A DNA stretch of 42,596 nucleotides from an uncultured bacterium (GTDB taxonomy: Bacteria; Chloroflexota; Anaerolineae; J036; Brachytrichaceae), in NCBI GenBank assembly GCA_903921365.1, contig CAIXPS010000140.1, positions 1 to 42,596 of the forward strand, given 5' to 3'. The notes below the pieces were generated by a model that saw only the letters and a list, made by a program, of their open reading frames with translations, made no database searches and was not told the DNA's origin. Both the position numbers and the translations under genes were made by a program. This document shows, in pieces, positions 24,971 through 33,169 of the stretch (its first letter is position 1; each line of letters begins with the position of its first letter).

Positions 24971-25406
24971 CGGTCATCTCCAGTAATCCTTGAATCTCGC
25001 CGAGTGCAGCGTTGATCCTGGCAAGACGATCCGGCGGCAGAGCGCGCAACTTTTCGCGCAGCAGAGGGATGCCGCCCAGGGAGAGTGATTGCGCCGCTGT
25101 GCGCCCATTCGCGGTCACCGCTACGAGGACTGAACGATTGTCTGACTGGGAGCGCGTGCGCGTGACGTGGCCGCGCTCCTCCAGATGTGCGATCAACTCT
25201 GACGTGCTGCTGTCATTGATGTACAGATAATCGCGACATTGCCCGATGGACAGATCGCCACACTCGACCAGGTATCGAAGGATCGACACCTCGCGACCGC
25301 TCAGTCCCTCATACTGCATTTTGCGGCCATACTGCCGCATGTAACGATAAACGTTCAGAAATCGCTGGATCGTTTGTGTAAACAGGGTCTCTTCCTGCGT
25401 CTTCAC
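24957..25406 (-). CDS. MarR family transcriptional regulator of the ABC exporter operon
   Basis: I choose GTG at 25406, giving 149 residues, because GGAGG lies just upstream; a longer frame to 25514 would overlap the sugar-acid dehydratase gene and its extra residues look like translated promoter. The winged helix covers about 35-105: SGREVSILRYLVECGDLSIGQ, then STSELIAHLEERGHVTRTRSQSDNRS, the wing typical of MarR proteins. These are usually dimeric repressors relieved by small aromatic ligands. It is first in the operon with the exporter. A direct repeat in its own promoter (25421-25445) is a likely operator. Confidence 0.9.
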   Translation of the reverse strand: MKTQEETLFTQTIQRFLNVYRYMRQYGRKMQYEGLSGREVSILRYLVECGDLSIGQCRDYLYINDSSTSELIAHLEERGHVTRTRSQSDNRSVLVAVTANGRTAAQSLSLGGIPLLREKLRALPPDRLARINAALGEIQGLLEMTDERA

Positions 25407-25420
25407 GAAACCTCCGATGC

Positions 25421-25457
25421 TTCGGTAACGAAATTTTCGGTAACGCAGTAAGTTATA
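25421..25457 (-). promoter_or_regulatory. marR-exporter promoter with direct-repeat operator
   Basis: On the minus strand an extended -10 TGGTATAAC (hexamer 25457-25452) predicts a start near 25445. CGTTACCGAA occurs twice (25445-25436 and 25430-25421), 15 bases apart and immediately downstream of that start. This placement suits a repressor that blocks initiation or clearance; autorepression is inference. Confidence 0.5.
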
Positions 25458-25491
25458 CCAGCTTTTCCGGAATATCACAGCGGCAGTGCGA

Positions 25492-26652
25492 TTACCAGTT
25501 GGTGTATGAGCCATCCCGCCGATGCAGATGCGGCGCCTCCCATAGCTTAAGCGATTGTCGCGAGGCCAGTTCCTCGTTAAAGTCGACGCCCAGACCCGGC
25601 GTATTCGGCACTGGATAACGGCTGCCTGCCAGTTTCAACTGGACCGGGAACAGTTCTGAGTCGTCGAAACCCAGCCGCTCAGTGGGCGAGGAACGAACTT
25701 CCAGCCAGGCGAAGTTGGTTACTGCTGCGGCCATATGCACGCTTGCAGCAGTGCAAATCGGCCCAAGCGGGTTGTGCGGCATCAGGTCGATGTAGTGCGC
25801 CTCCGCCCAGCCGGCAATCTTCATCGCCTCCGTCAGGCCACCTGTATTGCATACGTCGATCCGCGCGAAGTTGGTGATATTGCGCTCGATGTAGGGCAGG
25901 AACCCCCATTTGCTGGAAATCTCCTCGCCAATGGCAAATGGCACGTCCACCATCTTGCGAAGGGCTTCGTAGGCTTCCGGCGTCTCATCACGAATCGGCT
26001 CTTCGATGAAGTCGAGTGTTCCGGACGGCATGCGCTGGCAGAATGATGCTGCCTCGGCCACACTGAGTCTATGGTGATAATCAATGCCCAGCACCGGTTC
26101 TGTGCCCACTTCCTCGCGCACCTTGACCAGCCACTTGGCAGTCAGGGGAATCGATTCGCGGGGCTCAAACAGGTTTGGATCGTCTGCATGATCCGGATGA
26201 TCCGGGACGGTTCGGATGACATTCCAACCGCTTGCCATGAGCAGTTTGACATCTTCGATAAGCTGGGGGCCTGATCGGGCGCCAGTCGTTGCAAAGCCAG
26301 GCACAAAGTCACGATGCTTGCCCCCAAGCAACTGATAGACAGGAACGCCAAGCGCCTTGCCGGCGATGTCGTAGAGCGCTATGTCAATCGCTGCGATTGC
26401 GCCCGTCAGCACACGCCCGCCTTCGAAGTAGGCGCTACGGTACATCTCCTGCCACAATGCGCCGATCCGCATCGGATCCTTGCCGATGAGAAACTCGCGA
26501 TAGTGTTTGATGGCGCCTTGCACCGCCAGCTCACGCCCAGAGACTCCCGCTTCGCCCAACCCATAGATGCCTTCGTCAGTTTCAACTTTGACGATGAATT
26601 GATTGCGAGAACCCACCCACACCGGATATGTCTTGATATCACTTATTTTCAT
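25492..26652 (-). CDS. Enolase-superfamily sugar-acid dehydratase (GalD/DgoD-like)
   Basis: The 386-residue protein has an N-terminal capping domain and a (beta/alpha)7-beta barrel. Metal ligands are Asp191 (GIDYHH), Glu217 (DFIEEP) and Glu243 (IGEE). His193 and His293 (LMPHNPLGP) have the same spacing as the ligands and catalytic histidines of galactonate dehydratase (183, 209, 235 with His185 and His285). It should therefore dehydrate an aldonic acid to a 2-keto-3-deoxy acid; galactonate, rhamnonate or another substrate cannot be decided. GAGGTGA precedes the ATG. It lies 15 bases after a hydrolase gene in the same direction, and an HpcH/HpaI aldolase that could cleave such a product lies near 41 kb. 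Confidence 0.88.
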   Translation of the reverse strand: MKISDIKTYPVWVGSRNQFIVKVETDEGIYGLGEAGVSGRELAVQGAIKHYREFLIGKDPMRIGALWQEMYRSAYFEGGRVLTGAIAAIDIALYDIAGKALGVPVYQLLGGKHRDFVPGFATTGARSGPQLIEDVKLLMASGWNVIRTVPDHPDHADDPNLFEPRESIPLTAKWLVKVREEVGTEPVLGIDYHHRLSVAEAASFCQRMPSGTLDFIEEPIRDETPEAYEALRKMVDVPFAIGEEISSKWGFLPYIERNITNFARIDVCNTGGLTEAMKIAGWAEAHYIDLMPHNPLGPICTAASVHMAAAVTNFAWLEVRSSPTERLGFDDSELFPVQLKLAGSRYPVPNTPGLGVDFNEELASRQSLKLWEAPHLHRRDGSYTNW

Positions 26653-26667
26653 GGCTCACCTCGAATA

Positions 26668-27729
26668 TCACACTGAATGCTGGACCAGATACCGCGTAAA
26701 GAAGTCAATTGACTTATGCCCGCCCCAGGAATGCTCGCTTGGGGATAGGTCCAGGTCGAGTCGTTCGCGAACGCCGGCGGCGGTGTAGATCGCCTCCACC
26801 TGCCTGTAGCAGGCCATCGCGGTATCGACGGAAAAGCATGTGTCGTAGATACCGATATCGACCAGTAATGGCCTTGGAGCAAGCAGCCCCTGTAAGTCGG
26901 GTAAATCGACGAGTTTGAACAGCCCTGGCGCCACTTGCATGCCACAGTAGTTCAAGTCGCGCATCCCGAAATAGGCCCACAGATCGCTGTAGCAGATGAT
27001 CTCAGCCGCCTTGAAACGGTCGTCGCACAGTGCGGACCATAACGTCATCGTGCCGCCGCCACTCAGCCCCATCACACCCAGTCGGTCAGCATCAACATAC
27101 GGCAGTGCGGACACAAAATCAGTGGCGGCCATTCCGTGTGTAATGTTAATGGAGATCGATGTCATGCCAAGCATGGTGGCATGCAGGTAATACAAGTTGC
27201 ACCAGTCGCGCCCGTAATTGTGCGTCCTGTAGTGTGGTTTGGCGCTTTCACTGCGCTCGCCCATCCCGATCCAATCGATGCCATAGGTCACGAAACCTGC
27301 CTGCGCCATCTGTCTGCCGTAATCATAGTTGGCAGATTCAATACTCTCTCGTCGCTGATCGGATGAGTCATTTCCCATGACATCATCTTTTCCATGCGGA
27401 CCATGGCCGTGCCAGCACAGAATCGCCGGGCGCTTCTCGCCTGCTTGAAGACCGGGCGGGATATTGATGATCAGAATCGCCGAGATATGCCTCCCCACAT
27501 CGATCAGCCAGCGCTGCTTGTGCAGGCTATCCTGATCCCATTCAACCACCAGTTGCGGGTTCAGGGGCGCGCGCGCCGGGAAATCACCCAATGTGGCCTT
27601 TACCAGCGGCCAGGCGCGTTGTTTCCATTCAGAAAAACTGCCGACATGATCTGTAAATCGATGCAGTGGCTTGTGTTCAAGCGCAAGCTGCTCAAACATC
27701 ACATGCGGACTCAGATTACGGGTATCCAT
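26668..27729 (-). CDS. Alpha/beta hydrolase (acetyl-xylan-esterase/dienelactone-hydrolase-like)
   Basis: The 353-residue protein has an alpha/beta hydrolase core: PAILCWHGHGPHGKDD forms the oxyanion region, GVMGLSGGGT is the nucleophile elbow (Ser about 220), DIGIYDTCF supplies the acid and EHSWGGHK the catalytic His near the end. No signal peptide is seen, so it is cytosolic. A family such as Abhydrolase_7/acetyl xylan esterase fits best; lactonase activity on a sugar lactone is an alternative given the downstream sugar-acid dehydratase. GGAGG lies eight bases before the ATG. These two genes form a two-gene unit. Confidence 0.85.
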   Translation of the reverse strand: MDTRNLSPHVMFEQLALEHKPLHRFTDHVGSFSEWKQRAWPLVKATLGDFPARAPLNPQLVVEWDQDSLHKQRWLIDVGRHISAILIINIPPGLQAGEKRPAILCWHGHGPHGKDDVMGNDSSDQRRESIESANYDYGRQMAQAGFVTYGIDWIGMGERSESAKPHYRTHNYGRDWCNLYYLHATMLGMTSISINITHGMAATDFVSALPYVDADRLGVMGLSGGGTMTLWSALCDDRFKAAEIICYSDLWAYFGMRDLNYCGMQVAPGLFKLVDLPDLQGLLAPRPLLVDIGIYDTCFSVDTAMACYRQVEAIYTAAGVRERLDLDLSPSEHSWGGHKSIDFFTRYLVQHSV

Positions 27730-27763
27730 CCTTATTACCTCCGAAAGCTGCCCGTGAGTGAGT

Positions 27764-29023
27764 TTACTCCAACGCCCGCAACTTAGGGATACGGATTAAA
27801 AATAAGGTGGAACAGACAAGTGTGATGCCTGCGCCAAGGATCACTGTGAGAGGTTCACCTACCGCATCGGCGACGCCGCCTGCGAGCAACGAACCGATGG
27901 GGCCAGAGCCAAAGAACGTCAGCGCATAGATACCCATGACACGTCCTCGCAAGGAGTCACTCACCAGCGTCTGGATAAGTGTGTTCAGCATGTTGAATAT
28001 GATCATCGAGCCAAAGCCCACCAACACCAGAACAAGCACGCTTATCGCAACACTCTGGACTGAGGCAAACAGGATAAGCATCGCTGGAAATAAAAACATG
28101 CCAACTGTCAGCAGCTTTCCTTTCGCATTAAACCTGCCGAGTGCGGCGATCATAAACGCGCCCAGCAGCGATCCAACCCCGCGCGCTGACTGAAGAAGGC
28201 CTGCGGTTGTCGCGTCGCCGCCAAGAACCTTTACAGCCCATGCTGGCAGGAGTGTTCCATAACCCAATGCAAAAAGACTGATAAACAAAGCGATCAGGAT
28301 CAGGGAGCGGATCATCGCGTGATTAGCCACGTAAGACAGTCCTTCGCGAAGGTCGTACATCGCCGAGTGCGTGCTGACGCGTGGCGGCTGTGGCGCAAGG
28401 CGCATCATGAGTAGCGCCGCGATTACGGCGATAAATGACAGCCCATTGATTGTGAAACACCATGCCGGCCCCACCAGGGCATAGGCAATCCCCGCAATCG
28501 CCGGGCCAACGGCTGTTGCTGCGTTAAACATCATCGAGTTGAGCGCAATCGCGTTTGTCATGTCGCGCCGGTCGACCATCTCAAGAACGAATGCTTGTCG
28601 GGCAGGCGCATCAAAAGCATTGGCGATGCCCAATCCAAAAGCGAGAACTATTATGTGCCAGGGTTGCACCACATTGGCAAAAGAGAGGCCGGCGAGGATA
28701 AATGCGAGCAACATCATGGCGATCTGTGTAATCACCAGCAAAGTCCGGCGCTGCACACGATCCGTAATGACGCCCCCATACATCATCAAAATCCACGAAG
28801 GGACACCACCCGCAAACCCGACATATCCGAGATATGCCGGCGACCTGGTCAGTTCAAAAACCAGATACCCTTGCGCGGTTGTCTGCATCCATGTGCCGAC
28901 CAAAGACGCGAGTTGACCGAAAAACCACAAGCGGTAATTGGGGTACTTTAACGCCGCGAATGTCACCGCCAGGCTGAATCGCGGCGAGACAGGGTCGCTG
29001 ACCTGTGCTTCAATCTTTCTCAT
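27764..29023 (-). CDS. MFS transporter (MFS_3/EntS-like exporter)
   Basis: The 419-residue protein has 12 predicted helices. The first-loop region reads YRLWFFGQLASLVGTWMQTTAQGYLVFELTRSP in outline, and GGVITDRVQRRTLL carries the MFS loop 2-3 signature. FDAPARQAF in the middle is characteristic of MFS_3/EntS-type drug and siderophore exporters. The ATG at 29023 overlaps the MarR stop as TGATG, so translation is coupled; a TTG one codon upstream is also possible. The substrate is unknown. Confidence 0.92.
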   Translation of the reverse strand: MRKIEAQVSDPVSPRFSLAVTFAALKYPNYRLWFFGQLASLVGTWMQTTAQGYLVFELTRSPAYLGYVGFAGGVPSWILMMYGGVITDRVQRRTLLVITQIAMMLLAFILAGLSFANVVQPWHIIVLAFGLGIANAFDAPARQAFVLEMVDRRDMTNAIALNSMMFNAATAVGPAIAGIAYALVGPAWCFTINGLSFIAVIAALLMMRLAPQPPRVSTHSAMYDLREGLSYVANHAMIRSLILIALFISLFALGYGTLLPAWAVKVLGGDATTAGLLQSARGVGSLLGAFMIAALGRFNAKGKLLTVGMFLFPAMLILFASVQSVAISVLVLVLVGFGSMIIFNMLNTLIQTLVSDSLRGRVMGIYALTFFGSGPIGSLLAGGVADAVGEPLTVILGAGITLVCSTLFLIRIPKLRALE

Positions 29024-29472
29024 CAAGGGGCAACAGACGCGAATAATGGGCGGAGGATCTGCATGGCATGCAGCACTTCAGCGCATTCGTTCTCAGGGAG
29101 CGCCGCAAGAACCCGCGTCAGATAAGTCTCAGTAGCTTGAACAGCGGACTGCAACGTTGTCTGACCTTCTTGTGTGAGGGACAGCATGATCCGGCGACGG
29201 TCATCCTCAGATGGCTTACGCAGGACCAGCTTACGGTTCACAAGTCCGTCTATCAACTTCGAGGCCGAAGGCAGGGATAACCCGATGTGCTCTGCCACAT
29301 CGGACAACGACGTGCCTTCGTTGTTGCTCAAGTACGCCAACGAGCGAAATTGCGGCACCGAAAGATCAGAACCACGGTTGTTGCGCATCTCCCGGCGTAT
29401 GTTTCGCATCACGAGAGGAACCACTTCGAGCACAGTCGTCGCACAGATTTCAGGGATATTTGACATTTCCAT
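29023..29472 (-). CDS. MarR family transcriptional regulator of the MFS exporter
   Basis: The 149-residue winged-helix protein has VPQFRSLAYLSNNEGTSLSDVA, the recognition helix LSLPSASKLIDGLVNRKLV, and the wing RKPSEDDRRRIMLSLT, all typical of MarR. It overlaps the MFS gene by a few bases and probably represses this two-gene operon until a ligand binds. A palindrome between its -10 box and start codon (29480-29492) is a likely operator. It is divergent from the rhamnose regulator, with 234 bases between them. Confidence 0.92.
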   Translation of the reverse strand: MEMSNIPEICATTVLEVVPLVMRNIRREMRNNRGSDLSVPQFRSLAYLSNNEGTSLSDVAEHIGLSLPSASKLIDGLVNRKLVLRKPSEDDRRRIMLSLTQEGQTTLQSAVQATETYLTRVLAALPENECAEVLHAMQILRPLFASVAP

Positions 29473-29479
29473 TTCCCGT

Positions 29480-29505
29480 TCTAATGATTAGACTTGCGAA
29501 GTATA
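29480..29505 (-). promoter_or_regulatory. marR-MFS promoter and palindromic operator
   Basis: TATACT (29505-29500 on the minus strand) predicts a start near 29493. The 13-base palindrome TCTAATGATTAGA at 29480-29492 lies exactly between that start and the marR ATG at 29472, a normal position for MarR autorepression. Confidence 0.55.
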
Positions 29506-29526
29506 GCGCACTTACATGAAAAAGTG

Positions 29527-29556
29527 ATGAATCCCGCCGAGTTTGGCGGGATTCAT
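29527..29556. terminator. Hairpin between divergent regulators
   Basis: ATGAATCCCGCC and GGCGGGATTCAT form a perfect 12-bp stem with loop GAGTTT. A strong hairpin between two divergent genes is not expected to terminate either; it could insulate them or act as an operator. Confidence 0.5.
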
Positions 29557-29645
29557 TAATGATTCAAAATGCATTGCCGTTTCGACAATCTACACGTAAT
29601 GAATCGACTCGATAACCCATTTTGCAGTTATCGCAAACTGCTATA

Positions 29646-29683
29646 TTGACAATATGGCTGTCATTTCTATAATTCAGACAGCC
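29646..29683 (+). promoter_or_regulatory. Promoter of the rhamnose operon with operator arms around the -10
   Basis: TTGACA (29646-29651), a 16-bp spacer and TATAAT (29668-29673) are full consensus hexamers. GGCTGTC (29656-29662) and GACAGCC (29677-29683) are perfect inverted arms, 21 bases centre to centre, flanking the -10. A second inverted pair, GCAGTT/AACTGC, lies at 29624-29641. The arms are a good candidate site for the DeoR regulator encoded next. Confidence 0.65.
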
Positions 29684-29706
29684 TTGTCGCTTTTCAAACA
29701 ACAACA

Positions 29707-31551
29707 ATGAAACCAAGTGAACGTCGCCAGCACATAATGGAGTTACTACTCCAGAACGGTACAGTTCACCTGTCCCAACTGGTCCAGTTGCTGCAGGTCT
29801 CCGAAGGCACAGTTCGCAACGACCTGCGACTGCTGGAGAAGCAGAATGAACTGATCCGCACGCACGGCGGCGCCGTGCTGGGCACCCGCCCTATGTCTCA
29901 ATTTGCTCCGCAAAAAAGCGTTGCGACAGAACAGGAACGCGCCCTGCGCGCCATCCAGAGTATCGCAAAGCGAGCCACGTCACTCGTCGAGGAAGGCGAT
30001 ATCATCCTGCTTGCGGGCAGCCCGATCACTCAGGAGATGGCATGCGAACTGCTGCCGCTCAAGTCGCTGACCGTCTTGACCAATAGCGTCCAGATTGCCT
30101 TGACGCTTTCCCGCAATCCGACTCAGACCGTGATCCTGATCGGCGGGCAGATGCGCTCGGAGCGCGACACGCTGGACGGCCACACCGCTATTTCAATGCT
30201 GCGCGAGTTGCGCGTGCAAAAGGCATTTCTGTCGTGCGACGGCGTCAGCGCGGCGCGTGGCTTTGCAGATGACGATATTGCCAGCGGTGAGTTGAAGATG
30301 GCGATGCTGGCATGCGCCCAGAAGGTCATTGTCGTGACGACTGTTGACCGTATGGGGAAATCGGCCTTGATCAGCTTCGCTACTCTCAACCGCATTCATC
30401 ACGTTGTCACCACCGAGAGCGCGCCTTCTGAGACGCTGACCGCATTGCGCGCGGCTGGTGTGCAGGTGTCGTTGTGCGGCGAGTACATCACAGAAATCTA
30501 CGCCGATCCACCGCAGGGGCGCCGCTGGCGCGTCGGGTTTGCCAACCTGACCGAGAAACAGGAATTTGCCGTGGCCGTGCGCCAGGGCATCGAGCGCGCG
30601 GCGAATGAAAATAGTGCGATCGACCTCCTGCTGGCCGACAACGACGCTGAGCCGGAGATCGCACTGGCAAATGCCAAGGGGCTCATTGATGCGCGCGTCG
30701 ACCTCGTTATCGAGTACCAGCAGGACGAACAAACCAACAACGTGTTAATGGACTTGTTCCGTTCGGCCATGGTGCCAGTCATCGCGATCGATATTCCTTT
30801 GCCGGGCGCCACCTTCTTTGGCGCAGACAATTACCGCGCCGGGCGAATCGCCGGTGATGCGGCTGCGCGTTGGATCCGGGAGCACTGGAACGGCAAGCTG
30901 GACAAGCTGGTATGCCTTGAACAACCCGAGTCCGGGCCGGTGCCCGCTGCGCGCATCCAGGGCCAGATCGATGGGCTGCGGCTGTCCATACCCATCAACA
31001 CAGACAGCATTGTCCGGTTGAGCACTCGTGGAGACCTGGAAGGATCGCAACTTGCGGCGACCCAGGCGTTGCGCAACATTCCCATGGGTAAACATGTTCT
31101 CTTTATTGGGATTAACGCCCACTCTGCGCTTGGAGCGCTTGCCGCCGCCGAAACGCTTGATCGTCAGGACTATACGGCGGTGATCAGCCAGAATGCCAGC
31201 GGACGCATCCGGCGGGAACTGGTTCGACGCAATCCTATGCTCATCGGCGCCGTGGATTTCTTCCCGCAGAACTATGGGGGCAAAGCCGTCCAACTCGCCA
31301 TCGAGATCCTCACGGGGCGTCCGACTCCCCCGGCGGTCTATACAGACCACCTGTTGATTACAAGCGACAATATCAGCCAGATATACCCGGACGATGCACA
31401 CACACTCGGTTCACATAGCGGTGTGAAGGACGCACACGATCAAGTCAGCGGTTCAAAGACGCCGCTGATCACATCGATCCCTTCGATTCCATCGATTCCA
31501 TCGATTCCATCGATCCCTTCAATCAGGTCTACGATTTCCACCAAGGTCTAA
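29707..31551 (+). CDS. DeoR-type regulator fused to a periplasmic-binding-protein-like sugar domain; probable rhamnose regulator
   Basis: The 614-residue protein has three modules. Residues 1-57 are a DeoR HTH (MKPSERRQHIMELL, then VSEGTVRNDLRLLEKQNELIRTHGGA). Residues about 76-235 are the DeoRC sensor (EEGDIILLAGS, LTVLTNS, ILIGGQMR, KAFLSCDGV), which in the family binds phosphosugars. Residues about 272-565 match the type I periplasmic-binding fold seen in LacI and RbsB (RVGFANLTEKQEF, DLVIEYQQD, VPVIAIDIPLPGATFFGADNYRAGRIAG, GGKAVQLAIEILTG). A tail with five to six SIP tripeptides follows. No signal peptide, so it is cytosolic. Standard DeoR proteins are about 250 residues, so two effector domains are unusual. 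It precedes rhaM by 21 bases under a consensus promoter, so it is probably autoregulated. Confidence 0.88.
   Translation: MKPSERRQHIMELLLQNGTVHLSQLVQLLQVSEGTVRNDLRLLEKQNELIRTHGGAVLGTRPMSQFAPQKSVATEQERALRAIQSIAKRATSLVEEGDIILLAGSPITQEMACELLPLKSLTVLTNSVQIALTLSRNPTQTVILIGGQMRSERDTLDGHTAISMLRELRVQKAFLSCDGVSAARGFADDDIASGELKMAMLACAQKVIVVTTVDRMGKSALISFATLNRIHHVVTTESAPSETLTALRAAGVQVSLCGEYITEIYADPPQGRRWRVGFANLTEKQEFAVAVRQGIERAANENSAIDLLLADNDAEPEIALANAKGLIDARVDLVIEYQQDEQTNNVLMDLFRSAMVPVIAIDIPLPGATFFGADNYRAGRIAGDAAARWIREHWNGKLDKLVCLEQPESGPVPAARIQGQIDGLRLSIPINTDSIVRLSTRGDLEGSQLAATQALRNIPMGKHVLFIGINAHSALGALAAAETLDRQDYTAVISQNASGRIRRELVRRNPMLIGAVDFFPQNYGGKAVQLAIEILTGRPTPPAVYTDHLLITSDNISQIYPDDAHTLGSHSGVKDAHDQVSGSKTPLITSIPSIPSIPSIPSIPSIRSTISTKV
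31473..31521 (+). repeat. 9-bp tandem repeat inside the regulator gene
   Basis: About five and a half copies of TCGATTCCA or TCGATCCCT, in frame, encode the SIP repeats at residues 590-606. Three central copies are identical, so copy number could change by slippage without shifting frame. Confidence 0.75.
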
Positions 31552-31572
31552 AACTCATTTTAAAGGCGGTAC

Positions 31573-31893
31573 ATGATGCGAGTTGGTTTCATCCTGAAAG
31601 TCAAGAAACAGTTGATCGGCGAATACAAGCGCAGGCACCGGAACGTGTGGCCCGACATGCAGCAGGCGCTGCGCGAAACCGGCTGGCACAACTATTCGCT
31701 CTTCCTGCGCGAGGACGGCATGCTGATTGGCTATCTCGAAACGCCGGACTTTGACGCGGCGCGCGCCGGCATGGCTCTCAAGGAGGTTAACGCGCGCTGG
31801 CAGGCAGAAATGGGTGAGTTTTTTGAACAACTGGATGGGCAACGCCCAGATGAAGGCATGATCCAGCTTGAGGAAGTATTCCATCTCGACTAA
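31573..31893 (+). CDS. rhaM: L-rhamnose mutarotase RhaM
   Basis: RhaM interconverts the alpha and beta anomers of L-rhamnose, feeding the isomerase. The 106-residue size is usual for the family. The conserved segment EYKRRHRNVWPDMQQALRETGWHNYSLFL carries the catalytic His, and DFDAARAGMALKEVNARWQAEM is the second conserved helix. AAAGGCGG precedes the ATG. It is cytosolic. It lies between the regulator and the isomerase in one transcription unit (34 bases to the rhaI start). Confidence 0.95.
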   Translation: MMRVGFILKVKKQLIGEYKRRHRNVWPDMQQALRETGWHNYSLFLREDGMLIGYLETPDFDAARAGMALKEVNARWQAEMGEFFEQLDGQRPDEGMIQLEEVFHLD

Positions 31894-31926
31894 CCGTTGA
31901 TCTTTATCGCTAAACAGGAGGCTTTT

Positions 31927-33132
31927 ATGTCCGACTACCAATCGCTCGTTGAAAGACTGAGCAGACGCTCTATCGATATCGAAGCAGTTAAGACAAAGCT
32001 GAAAGAACAGCATGTAGAAACACCCTCATGGGGCTATGGCAATTCCGGCACCCGATTTAAGACATTCGGGTACCCCGGCGCGGCCAATACCGTGTACGAG
32101 AAGATCGCTGATGCGGCGATGGTGAACCGGCTCACTGGCGTGTGCCCGTCCGTGGCGCTGCACATCCCCTGGGATAAGGTCTCGGACTGGCAAGCGCTGA
32201 AGCAATATGCGTCCGACCTCGGCATCTCGATTGGCGCGATTAACACCAACACCTTTCAGGCAGACATCTACAAGTTTGGCAGCATCTGCCACCCTGACGC
32301 GGCGGTTCGCCGCACCGCAATCGATCACCATCTTGAGTGCGTCGATATCGCAAAGCAGACTGGCTCAAACGCAATCAGCCTGTGGTACGCCGACGGCACC
32401 AACTACGCCGGCCAGGATTCCTTCCGCGAGCGGCGCAAGCGCATGATCGATTCACTGAGCGAGGTGTACGCAGCCCTGCCCGACACGATGCGCATGCTGA
32501 TCGAATACAAGTTCTTCGAACCCGCGTTTTACCACACCGATTTTTCAGACTGGGGCGTCGCCTATAGCGTCGCCAACCGGCTCGGCCCCAAGGCGCAGGT
32601 TCTCGTCGACACCGGGCACCACGCTCAGGGGACAAACATCGAGCACATCGTCGCCACCCTGCTGTACGAGGGCAAACTCGGCGGATTCCACTTCAACGCC
32701 CGCAAGTACGGCGATGACGACCTGATCGTCGGCACAACCAATCCGTTTGAACTGTTCCTGATATTCAATGAACTGGTCGATGCCGGTGACGCCGCCAAGG
32801 ACGTTGCCTACATGATTGACCAGAGCCATGCCATCGAGCCGAAGATGGAAGCCATGCTCCAATCCGTGGTGAACATTCAATCTGCTTACGCCAAAGCCCT
32901 TGTCGTCGATCGCAAGGCCTTGAAGACGCGCCAGTCAGAATGCGACGTGCTGGGCGCGTATCGGGTGCTCGCCGACGCCTTCGAAACCGATGTGCGCCCG
33001 ATTCTGGAGCAGGTGCGCTCAGAACTCGACCTGGCTGTCGACCCCATCGGCGCGCTCCACGAGAGCGGCTATGACCGCAAGATCGCGACAGAGCGCGGCA
33101 TCGCCGAAGGCGGCGGCGGTTACCCGACCTGA
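31927..33132 (+). CDS. rhaI: L-rhamnose isomerase, RhaI type
   Basis: It converts L-rhamnose to L-rhamnulose. The 401-residue protein is a TIM-barrel isomerase of the RhaI (non-E. coli) type. [19 protein letters not shown] contains the metal-binding Glu and His region, [14 protein letters not shown] the next metal ligands, and [19 protein letters not shown] the Asp-rich site. The start is ATG 31927 with AGGAGG six bases upstream; an earlier ATG at 31897 would add ten residues lacking support. It is second of the three rhamnose enzymes in the operon. Confidence 0.95.
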   Translation: MSDYQSLVERLSRRSIDIEAVKTKLKEQHVETPSWGYGNSGTRFKTFGYPGAANTVYEKIADAAMVNRLTGVCPSVALHIPWDKVSDWQALKQYASDLGISIGAINTNTFQADIYKFGSICHPDAAVRRTAIDHHLECVDIAKQTGSNAISLWYADGTNYAGQDSFRERRKRMIDSLSEVYAALPDTMRMLIEYKFFEPAFYHTDFSDWGVAYSVANRLGPKAQVLVDTGHHAQGTNIEHIVATLLYEGKLGGFHFNARKYGDDDLIVGTTNPFELFLIFNELVDAGDAAKDVAYMIDQSHAIEPKMEAMLQSVVNIQSAYAKALVVDRKALKTRQSECDVLGAYRVLADAFETDVRPILEQVRSELDLAVDPIGALHESGYDRKIATERGIAEGGGGYPT

Positions 33133-33150
33133 TTCAGGATCATTCGACCC

Positions 33151-33169
33151 TAAAGGATTCAAGGCAATC
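33151..33169 (+). repeat. Copy 3 of the dispersed short repeat, serving as rhaB leader
   Basis: CTAAAGGATTCAAGGCAAT ends one base before the rhaB ATG. The AAAGGA inside the repeat is the likely ribosome-binding site. Confidence 0.55.

Noticed and set aside
30745-31401. Minus-strand open frame of 218 codons inside the DeoR fusion gene
   Set aside because: Antisense to conserved binding-domain motifs and without recognisable domain or ribosome-binding site.
31473-31521. Repeat considered as a CRISPR-like array
   Set aside because: Units are 9 bases, contiguous and coding; there are no spacers and no cas genes.
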